DNA of 7,339 nucleotides from Akkermansia sp. (GTDB taxonomy: Bacteria; Verrucomicrobiota; Verrucomicrobiia; Verrucomicrobiales; Akkermansiaceae). Below, piece after piece: positions 1 to 6,948 of the stretch; within the stretch, counting starts at the first letter, position 1; every line of letters begins with the position of its first letter. The DNA lies in assembly GCA_017379255.1 (NCBI GenBank), contig JAFNWZ010000339.1, positions 1 through 7,339 on the forward strand, given 5' to 3'. The notes beneath the pieces were generated by a model. It saw nothing but the letters and a program-made list of their open reading frames with translations, made no database searches and was not told the DNA's origin. The position numbers and the translations under genes were made by a program.

Positions 1-3000
1 ATTTCCAGGCGGGCATCCTGAGCCAGGTGCAGCGTACCTCCGGCGGTATTTCCATTTTGCATCGCTCCATCCACGTTGGTGATAGAGTTTTCTGCACCGG
101 TAAGAATAACCTCACCAGCAAGAGTTGATAACATGGAATCAAGCTTCATGTTACCACCAACTGTCAAGCTGCCGCCACCATGTTTCACGAGGGAGTTACC
201 GGTTATATCCCCACCGATAGTACCACTCTTACCACTATTAACATGCCAATCGGTCGTACTCGCAGATACATGCACATTGCTGTTGACTACGGTGCCATTA
301 CCATTAAATACCAACTGGCTGTTCGATGAGGTTAAGAGGAAATCAGGGCAGTCATCGCCAAAAGTGGACTCGTTGAGCAGAATGCGCCCTTGCACCAGCT
401 CCACCACACCGCCAAATGAGCTGAAGTCAAAGGCGGTACCATTACCTTCCACATTGTATTGAAGCACCACAGCGCCTTCTCCACTTACATTTGTAAGCTC
501 CACCGATTTGCCTGCCGCACTCAGATCGAGCCTGCCACCCTCATTCACCACCAGCGAAGCCCCCGATGTAAGCATATTCATGGCGTCACTTCCCAGAACA
601 AGCGAACCAGCACTCACCATCATGGTACCGCTGTACTTTTCCATGCTCCCATTCAGGCGCAGATTACCTGCGCCTTCCTTGTTCAGCTTGCCCGAACCTT
701 CAATACCTGTGTCAACTGTAATAGTATAACCATTGGTATCAAAGACGGTCGCACCGACCATCTGCATGACGCCCCCCCGGGCAGTAATACTGAAATCCGC
801 AGTCGCAGCAATTGTACCATTGCCCAGTTCTACAGTATCGTCCGCAGCAAAACCGCTGATACCACCACTGCCGATATTAACCGTCGCACCATCCAGGATG
901 AAACTATCAGCATTGTTCGTGGTGCTACTGAACAAAATGCCCTTCAGATAAGCCTCACCTGCGAGCGCCTCAAAACGGCCAGCAGAATCCCACCCCATGT
1001 GGAGACTGGTCCTCAAAGCCGAGATTTCACCACCATTGAGTACTAGACTTGCATCGCTACGTCTCCAATGAGCAAGCAAGAAGGAAGTGTCTGTTTTATC
1101 TGTATCTGTATCACCAGTAACAATCAGGCGGGCACCTTCACCAATGCTCACAATGGACGGTTGATCATTGTCCGTATTACCGGAAACAAAACGTGTGGTT
1201 GTCACAGTTGCCCCATCAAGCAAATTCACCGTTTTCTTACCAACAGAGAATACCTCCGTTTCAACTGTTCCGGATATGTCTGTGATACCTGCCCCCTTGA
1301 ATACAGCATCCCCCTTCACTTCCAGCTTAGAGGCAGCATCTGTACTGATATGGTCAATATTCAAGGTATACTTACCTGCATTATTGAGCAACAGAGAAGC
1401 CCCGTCCCTCAGATGCACCTGTGCCAGGTTCATATCATTCGACAGGGCAAGCGTGTATGCATTGCGCTCGAATATGACACCATCCCCCTGCAGATAATTC
1501 TGAGCAGAGTTGTCCGAATCTCGTTTCCAGGAAGAGTCCGCATTCAACTCAACCTCGGCTCCGCCACTCCATACCAGGTCATCATAGTGCTCGCCGCCGA
1601 TATACTTCACCTGACCGCCGGACAGGAACTCGAAACGGGCATTGTGGGCACAAGCAGAATCTATACTGATATTACCGGCAGACCATCCCCGGAGGACAGC
1701 ACCCTGCGCCGAGGTATCAAACACGGTATAGACATTTCCCTCTTCCATTTCACCCAGCACCAGTCTGGCATTATTGCCAAACGTAACCGTGGCGCCGGCG
1801 GTAATATCCAGATGCGAGTTTGCCAGATTCATCCCAGCCAGATCCAGAACACCGTTTATAGTGGAGGCTCCCAATGTTCTGGAACCGGAACCGCCCAATG
1901 CCAGAGTGCTGCCGGAAGCCACGTTGACGCTTCCGAGATTCAGCGCTCTATCCGAACGGAAGCCAAGTGTACCGCCATTCACCGTTACCGATGGAAGGGT
2001 AGTATCACTATTCAGGACAAACTCCTGCGTATACGCGCCGCTTTTCTGCACGCCCACCATAAGGCTTCCTGTATAAGTAGCCACATGAGTAGCGTCAGAA
2101 TAAGCCCCGGTTAATCGCAACATGGGAGTTCCTCCATAGTAAGCTTTAATCGTACCATTTCCTCTGACTGAATCGACCTCCAGATGCGAGTCTTCATACG
2201 TGAGCCATATTGTCCCCCCCTGCTGGTACACCTCTCCACGTCCCAGATTATTTGATTCATACACAAAGAGGTTACCAACTTTGAGTATCGTTCCGCCAGT
2301 GTGGGAATTATTAATACCATACGGATAAATGCTCACCGTGCCTCCCTGTAATTCGACAGAGAGCGGCCCAGTCTGTCCATCACTGAATCGAGAATAAATA
2401 TTGACTACCCCTCCTAAACAAACCTGGCCATTACCACTAATAGCACTCTTCAAATCGCCATTTACTGTAAGAGACAAACGGCTACCATCCTTAATGGAAA
2501 CAGCGTCAGAACGGGTTCCCCAGTTGGTGACGGCAAGCTCTCCGCCACCGGTGAGCACCAGATTCTGCCCGTCGTTATACGATTGGAGCGCAAGCTTGCC
2601 CGCCTTCACATCGATATTACCGGCATTAGAAAGGCTCCCGGATATCGTAAGGGTGCCTTCACCACTCTTGGTCAACGTATTATTCCGGGCATCCACTGCA
2701 CCGCTGATGGTAGCAGACCAACCGGAAACCACATTGATGGTAGAATCAGACTGCAGGGTAACCGGGCCCTTCATGTTGACATTTCCCGCCAGGGACAACG
2801 CGCCCTGGTGAGTTGCGCCAGCCATACCCGCCCCGGAAAGAACAAAAGCAGAGTCATGAGAACTCCCCGTCGCATACTGAGCACCGGAGTTCACCTGTAT
2901 CGTCGCAGCATCCAGCTTACCTCCAACAGTTACAGAACCAGATGTCACCTGCAGTTTGGAAAGGTTGGTATAATTTCCCCCGGTAATAGACTCCTCACCA

Positions 3001-6000
3001 CTCCACTGCAGTTCCAGAGTTGCCGAATCTGCGCCATCAACACGACGCAGCAGTGCATCTGCACCGTGGGTAATCACATGCCCACCGGTGATGTAGACAT
3101 CTGCATCTATGCTTCCCTTCAAATCCAGGCTTGCTCCGGCATTCTGCTGAATTGTCACGCGACCGGTCTGCTCAGCCGAAGAATCTGAAATCCGGCTTCC
3201 CTGTGCCATGCTCAGCCCGTGCAGTATCTGCGAGGTGCCGGACAGCTCCAGAGTAGCTCCTTGGTTCAAAGTCACGCTCGATGCGGAGTCCAGCGTCCCA
3301 TTCTGCACCACTTTCAGCTCAACAGAACCGGAAGTTCCGGGAAGAATCGAGGTATCGCCCCCCTGCACCAGAACCCTTCCCGTAAGATTGCTGAGATTAT
3401 TCAGAACAACAGCCCCACCTTCAAACCCCTGGTTGTCCACCACAAGATCATGAGCACCACCTATAGCAGAATTCACCGTCAACGTACCAGTAAGGCCACC
3501 AAAGCGATATGCACCGCCTGTTGCAAGGCTGATGTTTCCGCTGTAGGCCACATCTCCCTCTGCCCCCAGTGCCACCATGGGGTTATCGGCCAGCGATATA
3601 TCCCCCATACCGGGCTGCACAAGCAGTGAGCCCTGGAAACCAGGCGCCATCACAGACTGGGTATTCACCCGCACTCCATAACCGCCGGTCAAATACACAT
3701 TCTGCGCAGCCGCAGCATCGGCAAAAAGCAAAGTGCTGCCCCCCTGCGCATTCACCGTGGCGGTGAAGGCATTGCCGGCATGGGTAAGAGTCACCGTGCC
3801 TGCCCGCAGATTCAGGTTAAATTCCCCGGTAAAGCCGCTGTTCACCACCAGATGACCACCGGCGCCTCCCAGGTTCAGATTTCCAGACGGCGTAACCAGC
3901 TCAGCTGCGTTGCCATACTGCACCGTTTCACCAGCAAGAGCGCCTACATACAAGCCGCTGTGCTGGCTCATATCCAGCATTGAACCCATATCGGCATTCA
4001 ATCCAAGCGTACCAGTAGAGGCGGAATCAATGAGCGCCAGGGTATCCGCTGCTGCAGCCGGCTGCACCATCACACCGCCGGCATTCACCAGCCAGCGGTT
4101 TGTAGTATCTTCTGCTGCAGCACCACTGAGTTCCAGTATACCACGGTTGAGTACCTTGTTTACCCCGGCGTCCACCGTTCCGCTGAAAGCAAAGCTACCG
4201 CCCTGGGCACCGGTATCCACCGTCATAGTTCCCGTTCCCGTGACAGCACCGGCATATTGCAACCTGGAATCAACGCCGGCATTAAACGCTACGGAGAAGG
4301 TACCCCCATTGAGATGCACATCTCCCTTGTGCCCGAAATAAGCACTGTATTTGCCCGTGTCTTCAAGATTCAGGCCGCCCTCCACATACTCCATCTGGTG
4401 GCGCACCCCTTCACGCATCACAAACGTACCGCCCTGCTGCACCGTCACATCACCCGTGAGGCGGGCATGACTGCCCAGTTCAAAAACGGCATCCTTCCCC
4501 ACGGCCACGTTCATGGCTGCATCTGCATAATGCCAATCATCCGCATGCGTGTAACGCCCGGTAGAAGACGGCATATCCGAACCCAGACCATGCACCGTAT
4601 TCGTGCCGGATAATATCACTCGCCCATTTACCACCTGGAGTCCGCTATCTGCATGCTGCAGATTCGTGCGGATGCTGTTGAGCGTCCAGGTTCCACCAGA
4701 CACATCATACACCACCTTGAGGCTGCTGGTTTCAGAATCAGCAAACGAGCCGCGGAATGTCGTATTTCCGCCCTCGCGGTAGGTAAGCGTGGAACTTCCA
4801 CTATAGTTGGCAATCAACGCATCTTCCGTAAGAGCATTGATAGAGAAACCCGCTCGGTTGCTTTCCGCAGTCTCGGCGGTAGTGTACCAATCCATACTGC
4901 AACCGTTCATATCCAGCGTACCGCCACCATTACCAAAGGTAAAGTCGCGCTTAATCTGGTTAATACCGCTTATGACCACCTTTGCCCCGTTGTTAGCCAG
5001 CACATTGTAAGCCGCGTAGCCGCCTTCCCGATTCAGATAAACCGTACCGCTGCCGCCAAGGTTAAGCAGCACATCATTATTTCCCTGCCCCTCAATATAC
5101 AGATGTCCGGCCCCGGTCTTGCGCCATTCGCGCATATAATCAGCAGAATTGGTCAGTTGCAAATGCACCTCTGCCCCCTCATTAATCACATAGCCGGCAT
5201 GGTTGAAAAGATTATTCTCACCTGCTGCCGAAACTACCGTATACTTACCCCCACTAAACGCGGCATAACCTATGCCAAGATCCACCGTATCATTCAGAAC
5301 AATCCTGTTCTGCCCGGCAGATGTGGAAAACAGCAGGTTTTCCGTGAAAAACAACTCCTCTGTCCCTTGCAGCAGACGCCCGCTGTATGTATACCAGTTC
5401 TGCGTATCCTTCAAATCGCTCAAATCAGCCCAGGTATTCAAGCCACACCGCAGGCCACAGAACTCCTGCTCCGAATCCCCCAGCTGGATACTACCTGTCC
5501 ACTGCCCCTCAACGAAACGCTTCACACCATGCAGCCACACTGTCTGTATACCGTTTTCTGATGCAGCACCAGCCATATCAACAGCTACATCATATTTGTG
5601 GATGACCCGGTTATATTCCTCTGCATACCCGTTATAAATAGAACCACCGGAGCCATTCATGCCAATAACGCTGCCCCATAACTTGTACTGCGTTCCATCA
5701 TACACAAAGACGGGACTGCCGGAATCGCCTTCATTGGTCGCATAGGGCAACGGATTTTCCTGATTCACCCCGGCTGATGTAGAATCATAACCATGAGTCA
5801 CATACACGCCACCGCGATAAGCCCCGCCGGAATAGGGATTATTAACCACCCCTGTCGGTTTGGCAATACCGCCTGTCGTAAAATTATATCCACCAACGGA
5901 CCAGGAGCTGCCGCTCTGTGATTGGGTTCCGGAGCCGGCATGGTAAAACAAACTCGATTTCGCCAGATTGAACGTTTCTGAATTGCTGGCGCAGGTTATG

Positions 6001-6521
6001 GCAGGTGTAATATCCGTAAAAATCTTGCTCTCTCTCGTAACTCGCCAATCAGGCACTGAGTTCGTATTATATGCATGGTTGCTATAAATACTTGAATACC
6101 TATCGCCTACTGCGGTGTACTGTATAGCATGCTCAGACCCGATACCTGCTACCTCAGAACTGAAATCAGAACTGATTTCCCCATTGTGCCCTACCGTCAC
6201 AATCATGGACGGAGAAATGGCAGCAGCTGTCGAGTGATAAAAGGTAGATGAAAAATCTATCATTCCCTGCGCCAGCGGAATCACATAATCAGCCTGTCCC
6301 CCGGTGTAGCTGATAACGACACCGCCAGCCTCTTCACGGATATGCCTCAGCAGCTGATTAGTCACGCCGACATCATACCGCCCGGCATTCTGACCGAAAT
6401 CTGTATAAGTGACAAGGGATACATCACCATGCATCGTAGAAGCCATTGCAGGAACTACTACAGATGCGGCAACAACAGCAAGGAGAGACGAACGGAGAGA
6501 AAGGGGAAGATGCAGTTTCAT
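1..6521 (-). CDS. S6-family (IgA1 protease/SPATE-like) autotransporter-type serine protease, 3' end beyond window
   Basis: Predicted secreted or surface endopeptidase; its substrate cannot be read from sequence. Translated by hand from 6521 to base 1, it gives 2,173 codons without a stop or frameshift. Residues 1-27 are a signal peptide. Residues 28 to about 315 match the S6 fold: an early YTDFGQNAGRYDVG block, MIDFS (87-91), VTVGHN with likely catalytic H112, PDWR with D158 followed by an FTDITPA block, and GDSGSP with S267. Residues 465-705 resemble the S6/SPATE stalk. The rest is Gly/Asn/Ser/Thr-rich beta-strand repeat with PATR-type units near 1282, 1942 and 2108, plus a VWSGG...GDGVIFE block at about 1650-1683. 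Classical S6 autotransporters are, from memory, roughly 1,300-1,800 residues in total, so this passenger is long. The start is fixed by an in-frame TAG at 6534-6536; no Shine-Dalgarno is visible. The anchor (beta-barrel, PEP-CTERM or other) is off-window, so the export route is unknown. Confidence 0.93.
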   Translation of the reverse strand, partial: MKLHLPLSLRSSLLAVVAASVVVPAMASTMHGDVSLVTYTDFGQNAGRYDVGVTNQLLRHIREEAGGVVISYTGGQADYVIPLAQGMIDFSSTFYHSTAAAISPSMIVTVGHNGEISSDFSSEVAGIGSEHAIQYTAVGDRYSSIYSNHAYNTNSVPDWRVTRESKIFTDITPAITCASNSETFNLAKSSLFYHAGSGTQSQSGSSWSVGGYNFTTGGIAKPTGVVNNPYSGGAYRGGVYVTHGYDSTSAGVNQENPLPYATNEGDSGSPVFVYDGTQYKLWGSVIGMNGSGGSIYNGYAEEYNRVIHKYDVAVDMAGAASENGIQTVWLHGVKRFVEGQWTGSIQLGDSEQEFCGLRCGLNTWADLSDLKDTQNWYTYSGRLLQGTEELFFTENLLFSTSAGQNRIVLNDTVDLGIGYAAFSGGKYTVVSAAGENNLFNHAGYVINEGAEVHLQLTNSADYMREWRKTGAGHLYIEGQGNNDVLLNLGGSGTVYLNREGGYAAYNVLANNGAKVVISGINQIKRDFTFGNGGGTLDMNGCSMDWYTTAETAESNRAGFSINALTEDALIANYSGSSTLTYREGGNTTFRGSFADSETSSLKVVYDVSGGTWTLNSIRTNLQHADSGLQVVNGRVILSGTNTVHGLGSDMPSSTGRYTHADDWHYADAAMNVAVGKDAVFELGSHARLTGDVTVQQGGTFVMREGVRHQMEYVEGGLNLEDTGKYSAYFGHKGDVHLNGGTFSVAFNAGVDSRLQYAGAVTGTGTMTVDTGAQGGSFAFSGTVDAGVNKVLNRGILELSGAAAEDTTNRWLVNAGGVMVQPAAAADTLALIDSASTGTLGLNADMGSMLDMSQHSGLYVGALAGETVQYGNAAELVTPSGNLNLGGAGGHLVVNSGFTGEFNLNLRAGTVTLTHAGNAFTATVNAQGGSTLLFADAAAAQNVYLTGGYGVRVNTQSVMAPGFQGSLLVQPGMGDISLADNPMVALGAEGDVAYSGNISLATGGAYRFGGLTGTLTVNSAIGGAHDLVVDNQGFEGGAVVLNNLSNLTGRVLVQGGDTSILPGTSGSVELKVVQNGTLDSASSVTLNQGATLELSGTSQILHGLSMAQGSRISDSSAEQTGRVTIQQNAGASLDLKGSIDADVYITGGHVITHGADALLRRVDGADSATLELQWSGEESITGGNYTNLSKLQVTSGSVTVGGKLDAATIQVNSGAQYATGSSHDSAFVLSGAGMAGATHQGALSLAGNVNMKGPVTLQSDSTINVVSGWSATISGAVDARNNTLTKSGEGTLTISGSLSNAGNIDVKAGKLALQSYNDGQNLVLTGGGELAVTNWGTRSDAVSIKDGSRLSLTVNGDLKSAISGNGQVCLGGVVNIYSRFSDGQTGPLSVELQGGTVSIYPYGINNSHTGGTILKVGNLFVYESNNLGRGEVYQQGGTIWLTYEDSHLEVDSVRGNGTIKAYYGGTPMLRLTGAYSDATHVATYTGSLMVGVQKSGAYTQEFVLNSDTTLPSVTVNGGTLGFRSDRALNLGSVNVASGSTLALGGSGSRTLGASTINGVLDLAGMNLANSHLDITAGATVTFGNNARLVLGEMEEGNVYTVFDTSAQGAVLRGWSAGNISIDSACAHNARFEFLSGGQVKYIGGEHYDDLVWSGGAEVELNADSSWKRDSDNSAQNYLQGDGVIFERNAYTLALSNDMNLAQVHLRDGASLLLNNAGKYTLNIDHISTDAASKLEVKGDAVFKGAGITDISGTVETEVFSVGKKTVNLLDGATVTTTRFVSGNTDNDQPSIVSIGEGARLIVTGDTDTDKTDTSFLLAHWRRSDASLVLNGGEISALRTSLHMGWDSAGRFEALAGEAYLKGILFSSTTNNADSFILDGATVNIGSGGISGFAADDTVELGNGTIAATADFSITARGGVMQMVGATVFDTNGYTITVDTGIEGSGKLNKEGAGNLRLNGSMEKYSGTMMVSAGSLVLGSDAMNMLTSGASLVVNEGGRLDLSAAGKSVELTNVSGEGAVVLQYNVEGNGTAFDFSSFGGVVELVQGRILLNESTFGDDCPDFLLTSSNSQLVFNGNGTVVNSNVHVSASTTDWHVNSGKSGTIGGDITGNSLVKHGGGSLTVGGNMKLDSMLSTLAGEVILTGAENSITNVDGAMQNGNTAGGTLHLAQDARLE
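96..200 (-). repeat. PATR-type passenger repeat, copy C
   Basis: Residues 2108-2142 contain GNSLVKHGGGSLTVGGN and then STLAGEVILTG. It is a looser match to copies A and B. It shows that the repeat region continues to the window edge, so the C-terminal anchor is not close. Confidence 0.6.
591..698 (-). repeat. PATR-type passenger repeat, copy B
   Basis: Residues 1942-1977 contain GSGKLNKEGAGNLRLNG, a KYSGTMMV segment and SAGSLVLG. The order is the same as in copy A: K-x-G-x-G-x-L, then S/G-x-x-x-V, then A-G-x-L. Confidence 0.7.
2586..2684 (-). repeat. PATR-type passenger repeat, copy A
   Basis: Residues 1282-1312 read TLTKSGEGTLTISG followed by a short turn and NIDVKAGKLAL. This matches the autotransporter-associated beta-strand repeat pattern (L-x-K-x-G-x-G-x-L-x-L-x-G, then V-x-x-G-x-L). 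It is the best-conserved copy seen. Confidence 0.75.
4407..5129 (-). other. S6/SPATE-like proximal beta-helix stalk
   Basis: About residues 465-705. As remembered, S6 passengers carry a G-x-G-x-L-x-I-x-G...V-x-L-N block, then an F-x-G-G-x-L-D-x-N-G block, then an L-x-G...H...DW segment followed by a G-x-x-A-x-L-x-G turn. Here these appear as TGAGHLYIEG with GTVYLN, then FGNGGGTLDMNG (529-540), then RVILSGTNTVHG with DDWHYADAA, then FELGSHARLTGDV (680-692). Matching this far past the protease suggests descent from an S6 autotransporter rather than a protease domain joined to an unrelated repeat protein. Judged by eye, without an alignment. Confidence 0.6.
5577..6440 (-). other. Peptidase S6 (chymotrypsin-like) domain, apparent triad H112/D158/S267
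   Basis: Covers about residues 28-315. Landmarks occur in the same order as in IgA1 proteases and SPATEs: an RDFAENKG-like block (YTDFGQNAGRYDVG), MIDFS, V-x-V-x-HN around H112 (codon 6186-6188), a D-W/Y-x-x-x-R-x-x-K-x-x-T-D/E block around D158 (codon 6048-6050), and GDSGSP-(V/L)-F around S267 (codon 5721-5723). A hydrophobic LWGSVIG strand and an EEYNRVIHKYD helix-like segment follow, as in IgA protease. The order and spacing of H, D and S favour an active enzyme. Known S6 enzymes cleave host mucins, immunoglobulin or other glycoproteins; the target here is not inferable. Confidence 0.88.
6441..6521 (-). other. Sec signal peptide of the S6 protease
   Basis: Residues 1-27 have a basic N-region (K2, H4, R10), a hydrophobic core (LLAVVAASVVV) and a P-A-M-A end that fits signal peptidase I, with likely cleavage after A27. 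It is short, unlike the extended signal peptides of many proteobacterial SPATEs. The mature protein would start STMHGD, directly before the conserved S6 N-terminal block. Confidence 0.85.
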
Positions 6522-6550
6522 AATGGCATAAATCTACAGATTGCGTCCAG

Positions 6551-6570
6551 CATATCGCATTTTTGATGCG
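6551..6570. promoter_or_regulatory. Palindrome CGCAT-TTTTG-ATGCG just upstream of the protease gene
   Basis: The arms 6556-6560 and 6566-6570 pair perfectly around TTTTG. It is preceded by ATAT, giving ATATCGCAT, the same nine bases as at 6708-6716. It lies about 35-50 bases upstream of the ATG, so it could be an operator or a 5'-leader hairpin of the protease mRNA. Which one depends on the unknown transcription start. Confidence 0.4.
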
Positions 6571-6727
6571 GCGACCAGCAAATACTGCGCATTTCGCAAA
6601 AAAACAAGGCGGGACGTGAATGTCAGCACCGCGCAGTCTTCTGCACACATAAAGCCACAAGCAAAGCCGGATATCACAGCATCAAGGCATTACATTATGG
6701 ATGCGGTATATCGCATCAAAAAGGCGA
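6555..6727. repeat. Separated inverted repeat TCGC(A/C)TTTTTGATGCG
   Basis: The left arm is 6555-6570 and the right arm is 6712-6727, read on the opposite strand; 15 of 16 bases match, enclosing 141 bases. The arms overlap the two short palindromes, so local and long-range pairing would compete. No transposase or recombinase gene lies inside or beside it. Confidence 0.55.
6700..6717. promoter_or_regulatory. Operator-like palindrome GATGCG-N6-CGCATC
   Basis: A perfect 6-base inverted repeat with a 6-base centre (GTATAT), about 180 bases upstream of the protease start codon. The size fits a binding site for a dimeric helix-turn-helix regulator, but a hairpin or a degenerate member of the nearby TATCG array is equally possible, because TATCG occurs at 6709-6713. 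Function is inference. Confidence 0.4.
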
Positions 6728-6761
6728 AGAAAGTGGGTATGGTTACTTCCTCCGCCCCCCG

Positions 6762-6851
6762 TTCACGCGCAGCGTGAATATCGTTGCCCAAAGGGCAATA
6801 TCGTTTTTGCCAACGGCAAAAATATCATTCAAGCCGCCGGATTGAATATCG
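6762..6851. repeat. Array of four short hairpins separated by TATCG/TATCA
   Basis: Hairpin 1 (6762-6778): TTCACGC-GCA-GCGTGAA. Hairpin 2 (6784-6798): TTGCCC-AAA-GGGCAA. Hairpin 3 (6804-6822): TTTTTGCC-AAC-GGCAAAAA. Hairpin 4 (6828-6846): TTCAA and TTGAA arms with one G/A mismatch, then CC-GCC-GG. Spacers are TATCG (6779-6783), TATCG (6799-6803), TATCA (6823-6827) and a closing TATCG (6847-6851). Every hairpin starts TT, ends AA and has a 3-nt loop, while the arm sequences are unrelated. Structure and spacer are thus conserved but arm sequence is not. The array lies downstream of the gene ending at 6949 and upstream of the protease gene. It could act as RNA structure, as folded single-stranded DNA, or as a mobile palindromic element. 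I cannot assign it to a named family. Confidence 0.87.
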
Positions 6852-6897
6852 TTATCCCACATATGCCCTGCCCCCTCTATCGCAGCGCAGCCGCGCC

Positions 6898-6912
6898 GAA
6901 TGTTGTACATTC
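6898..6912. other. Small hairpin GAATGT-TGT-ACATTC
   Basis: A perfect 6-base stem with a 3-base loop, 37-51 bases beyond the stop codon of the upstream minus-strand gene. It has the arm and loop size of the array hairpins but is not flanked by TATCG. No T-tract follows on the minus strand, so it is not a convincing intrinsic terminator. It may be a stray or decayed array member, or chance. Confidence 0.35.
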
Positions 6913-6948
6913 TACATTCAAAAAGGAAAGTCACATACTGCGTTTGCT

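Larger units (their letters stand above)
6522..6948. other. 427-bp intergenic region rich in palindromes
   Basis: No supportable gene lies between the unknown minus-strand gene and the S6 protease gene. The short open frames here run into both neighbours and show no recognisable motif. The region carries the TATCG-spaced hairpin array, two GATGCG/CGCAT palindromes, and seven copies of ATATCG/ATATCA in about 300 bases. A promoter for the protease gene should lie here, but I found no convincing -35/-10 pair. One weak possibility on the minus strand is TTGTTT (about 6599-6604) with a 17-base gap to TATTTG; it is not annotated separately. Confidence 0.7.

Noticed and set aside
1068..2114. Long plus-strand open frame of 348 codons
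   Set aside because: It is exactly antisense to the continuous 2,173-codon S6 gene. Its translation is a mix of His/Arg/Cys/Ile typical of an antisense shadow, with no motif.
4653..5561. Plus-strand open frame of 302 codons
   Set aside because: It is antisense to the S6 stalk and the end of the protease region. It has no recognisable domain, and the minus-strand frame here carries clear family motifs.
6583..6605. Terminator-like TGCG-CATTT-CGCA followed by A-run
   Set aside because: The stem is four pairs only. The A-run follows on the plus strand and becomes a T-run before, not after, the stem on the minus strand, so the polarity is wrong for either neighbouring gene.
6424..6660. Minus-strand 78-codon frame across the protease start
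   Set aside because: It overlaps the signal peptide in a different frame. The CCCC-rich translation is not protein-like.
6804..6827. Intrinsic terminator formed by TTTTTGCC-AAC-GGCAAAAA
   Set aside because: Only three G-C pairs, and neither strand has a T-run after the stem. It fits better as one member of the hairpin array.
6762..6851. CRISPR array
   Set aside because: The constant element is only 5 bases and the variable parts are themselves palindromes of 15-19 bases. Sizes do not fit repeats and spacers, and no cas gene is visible.
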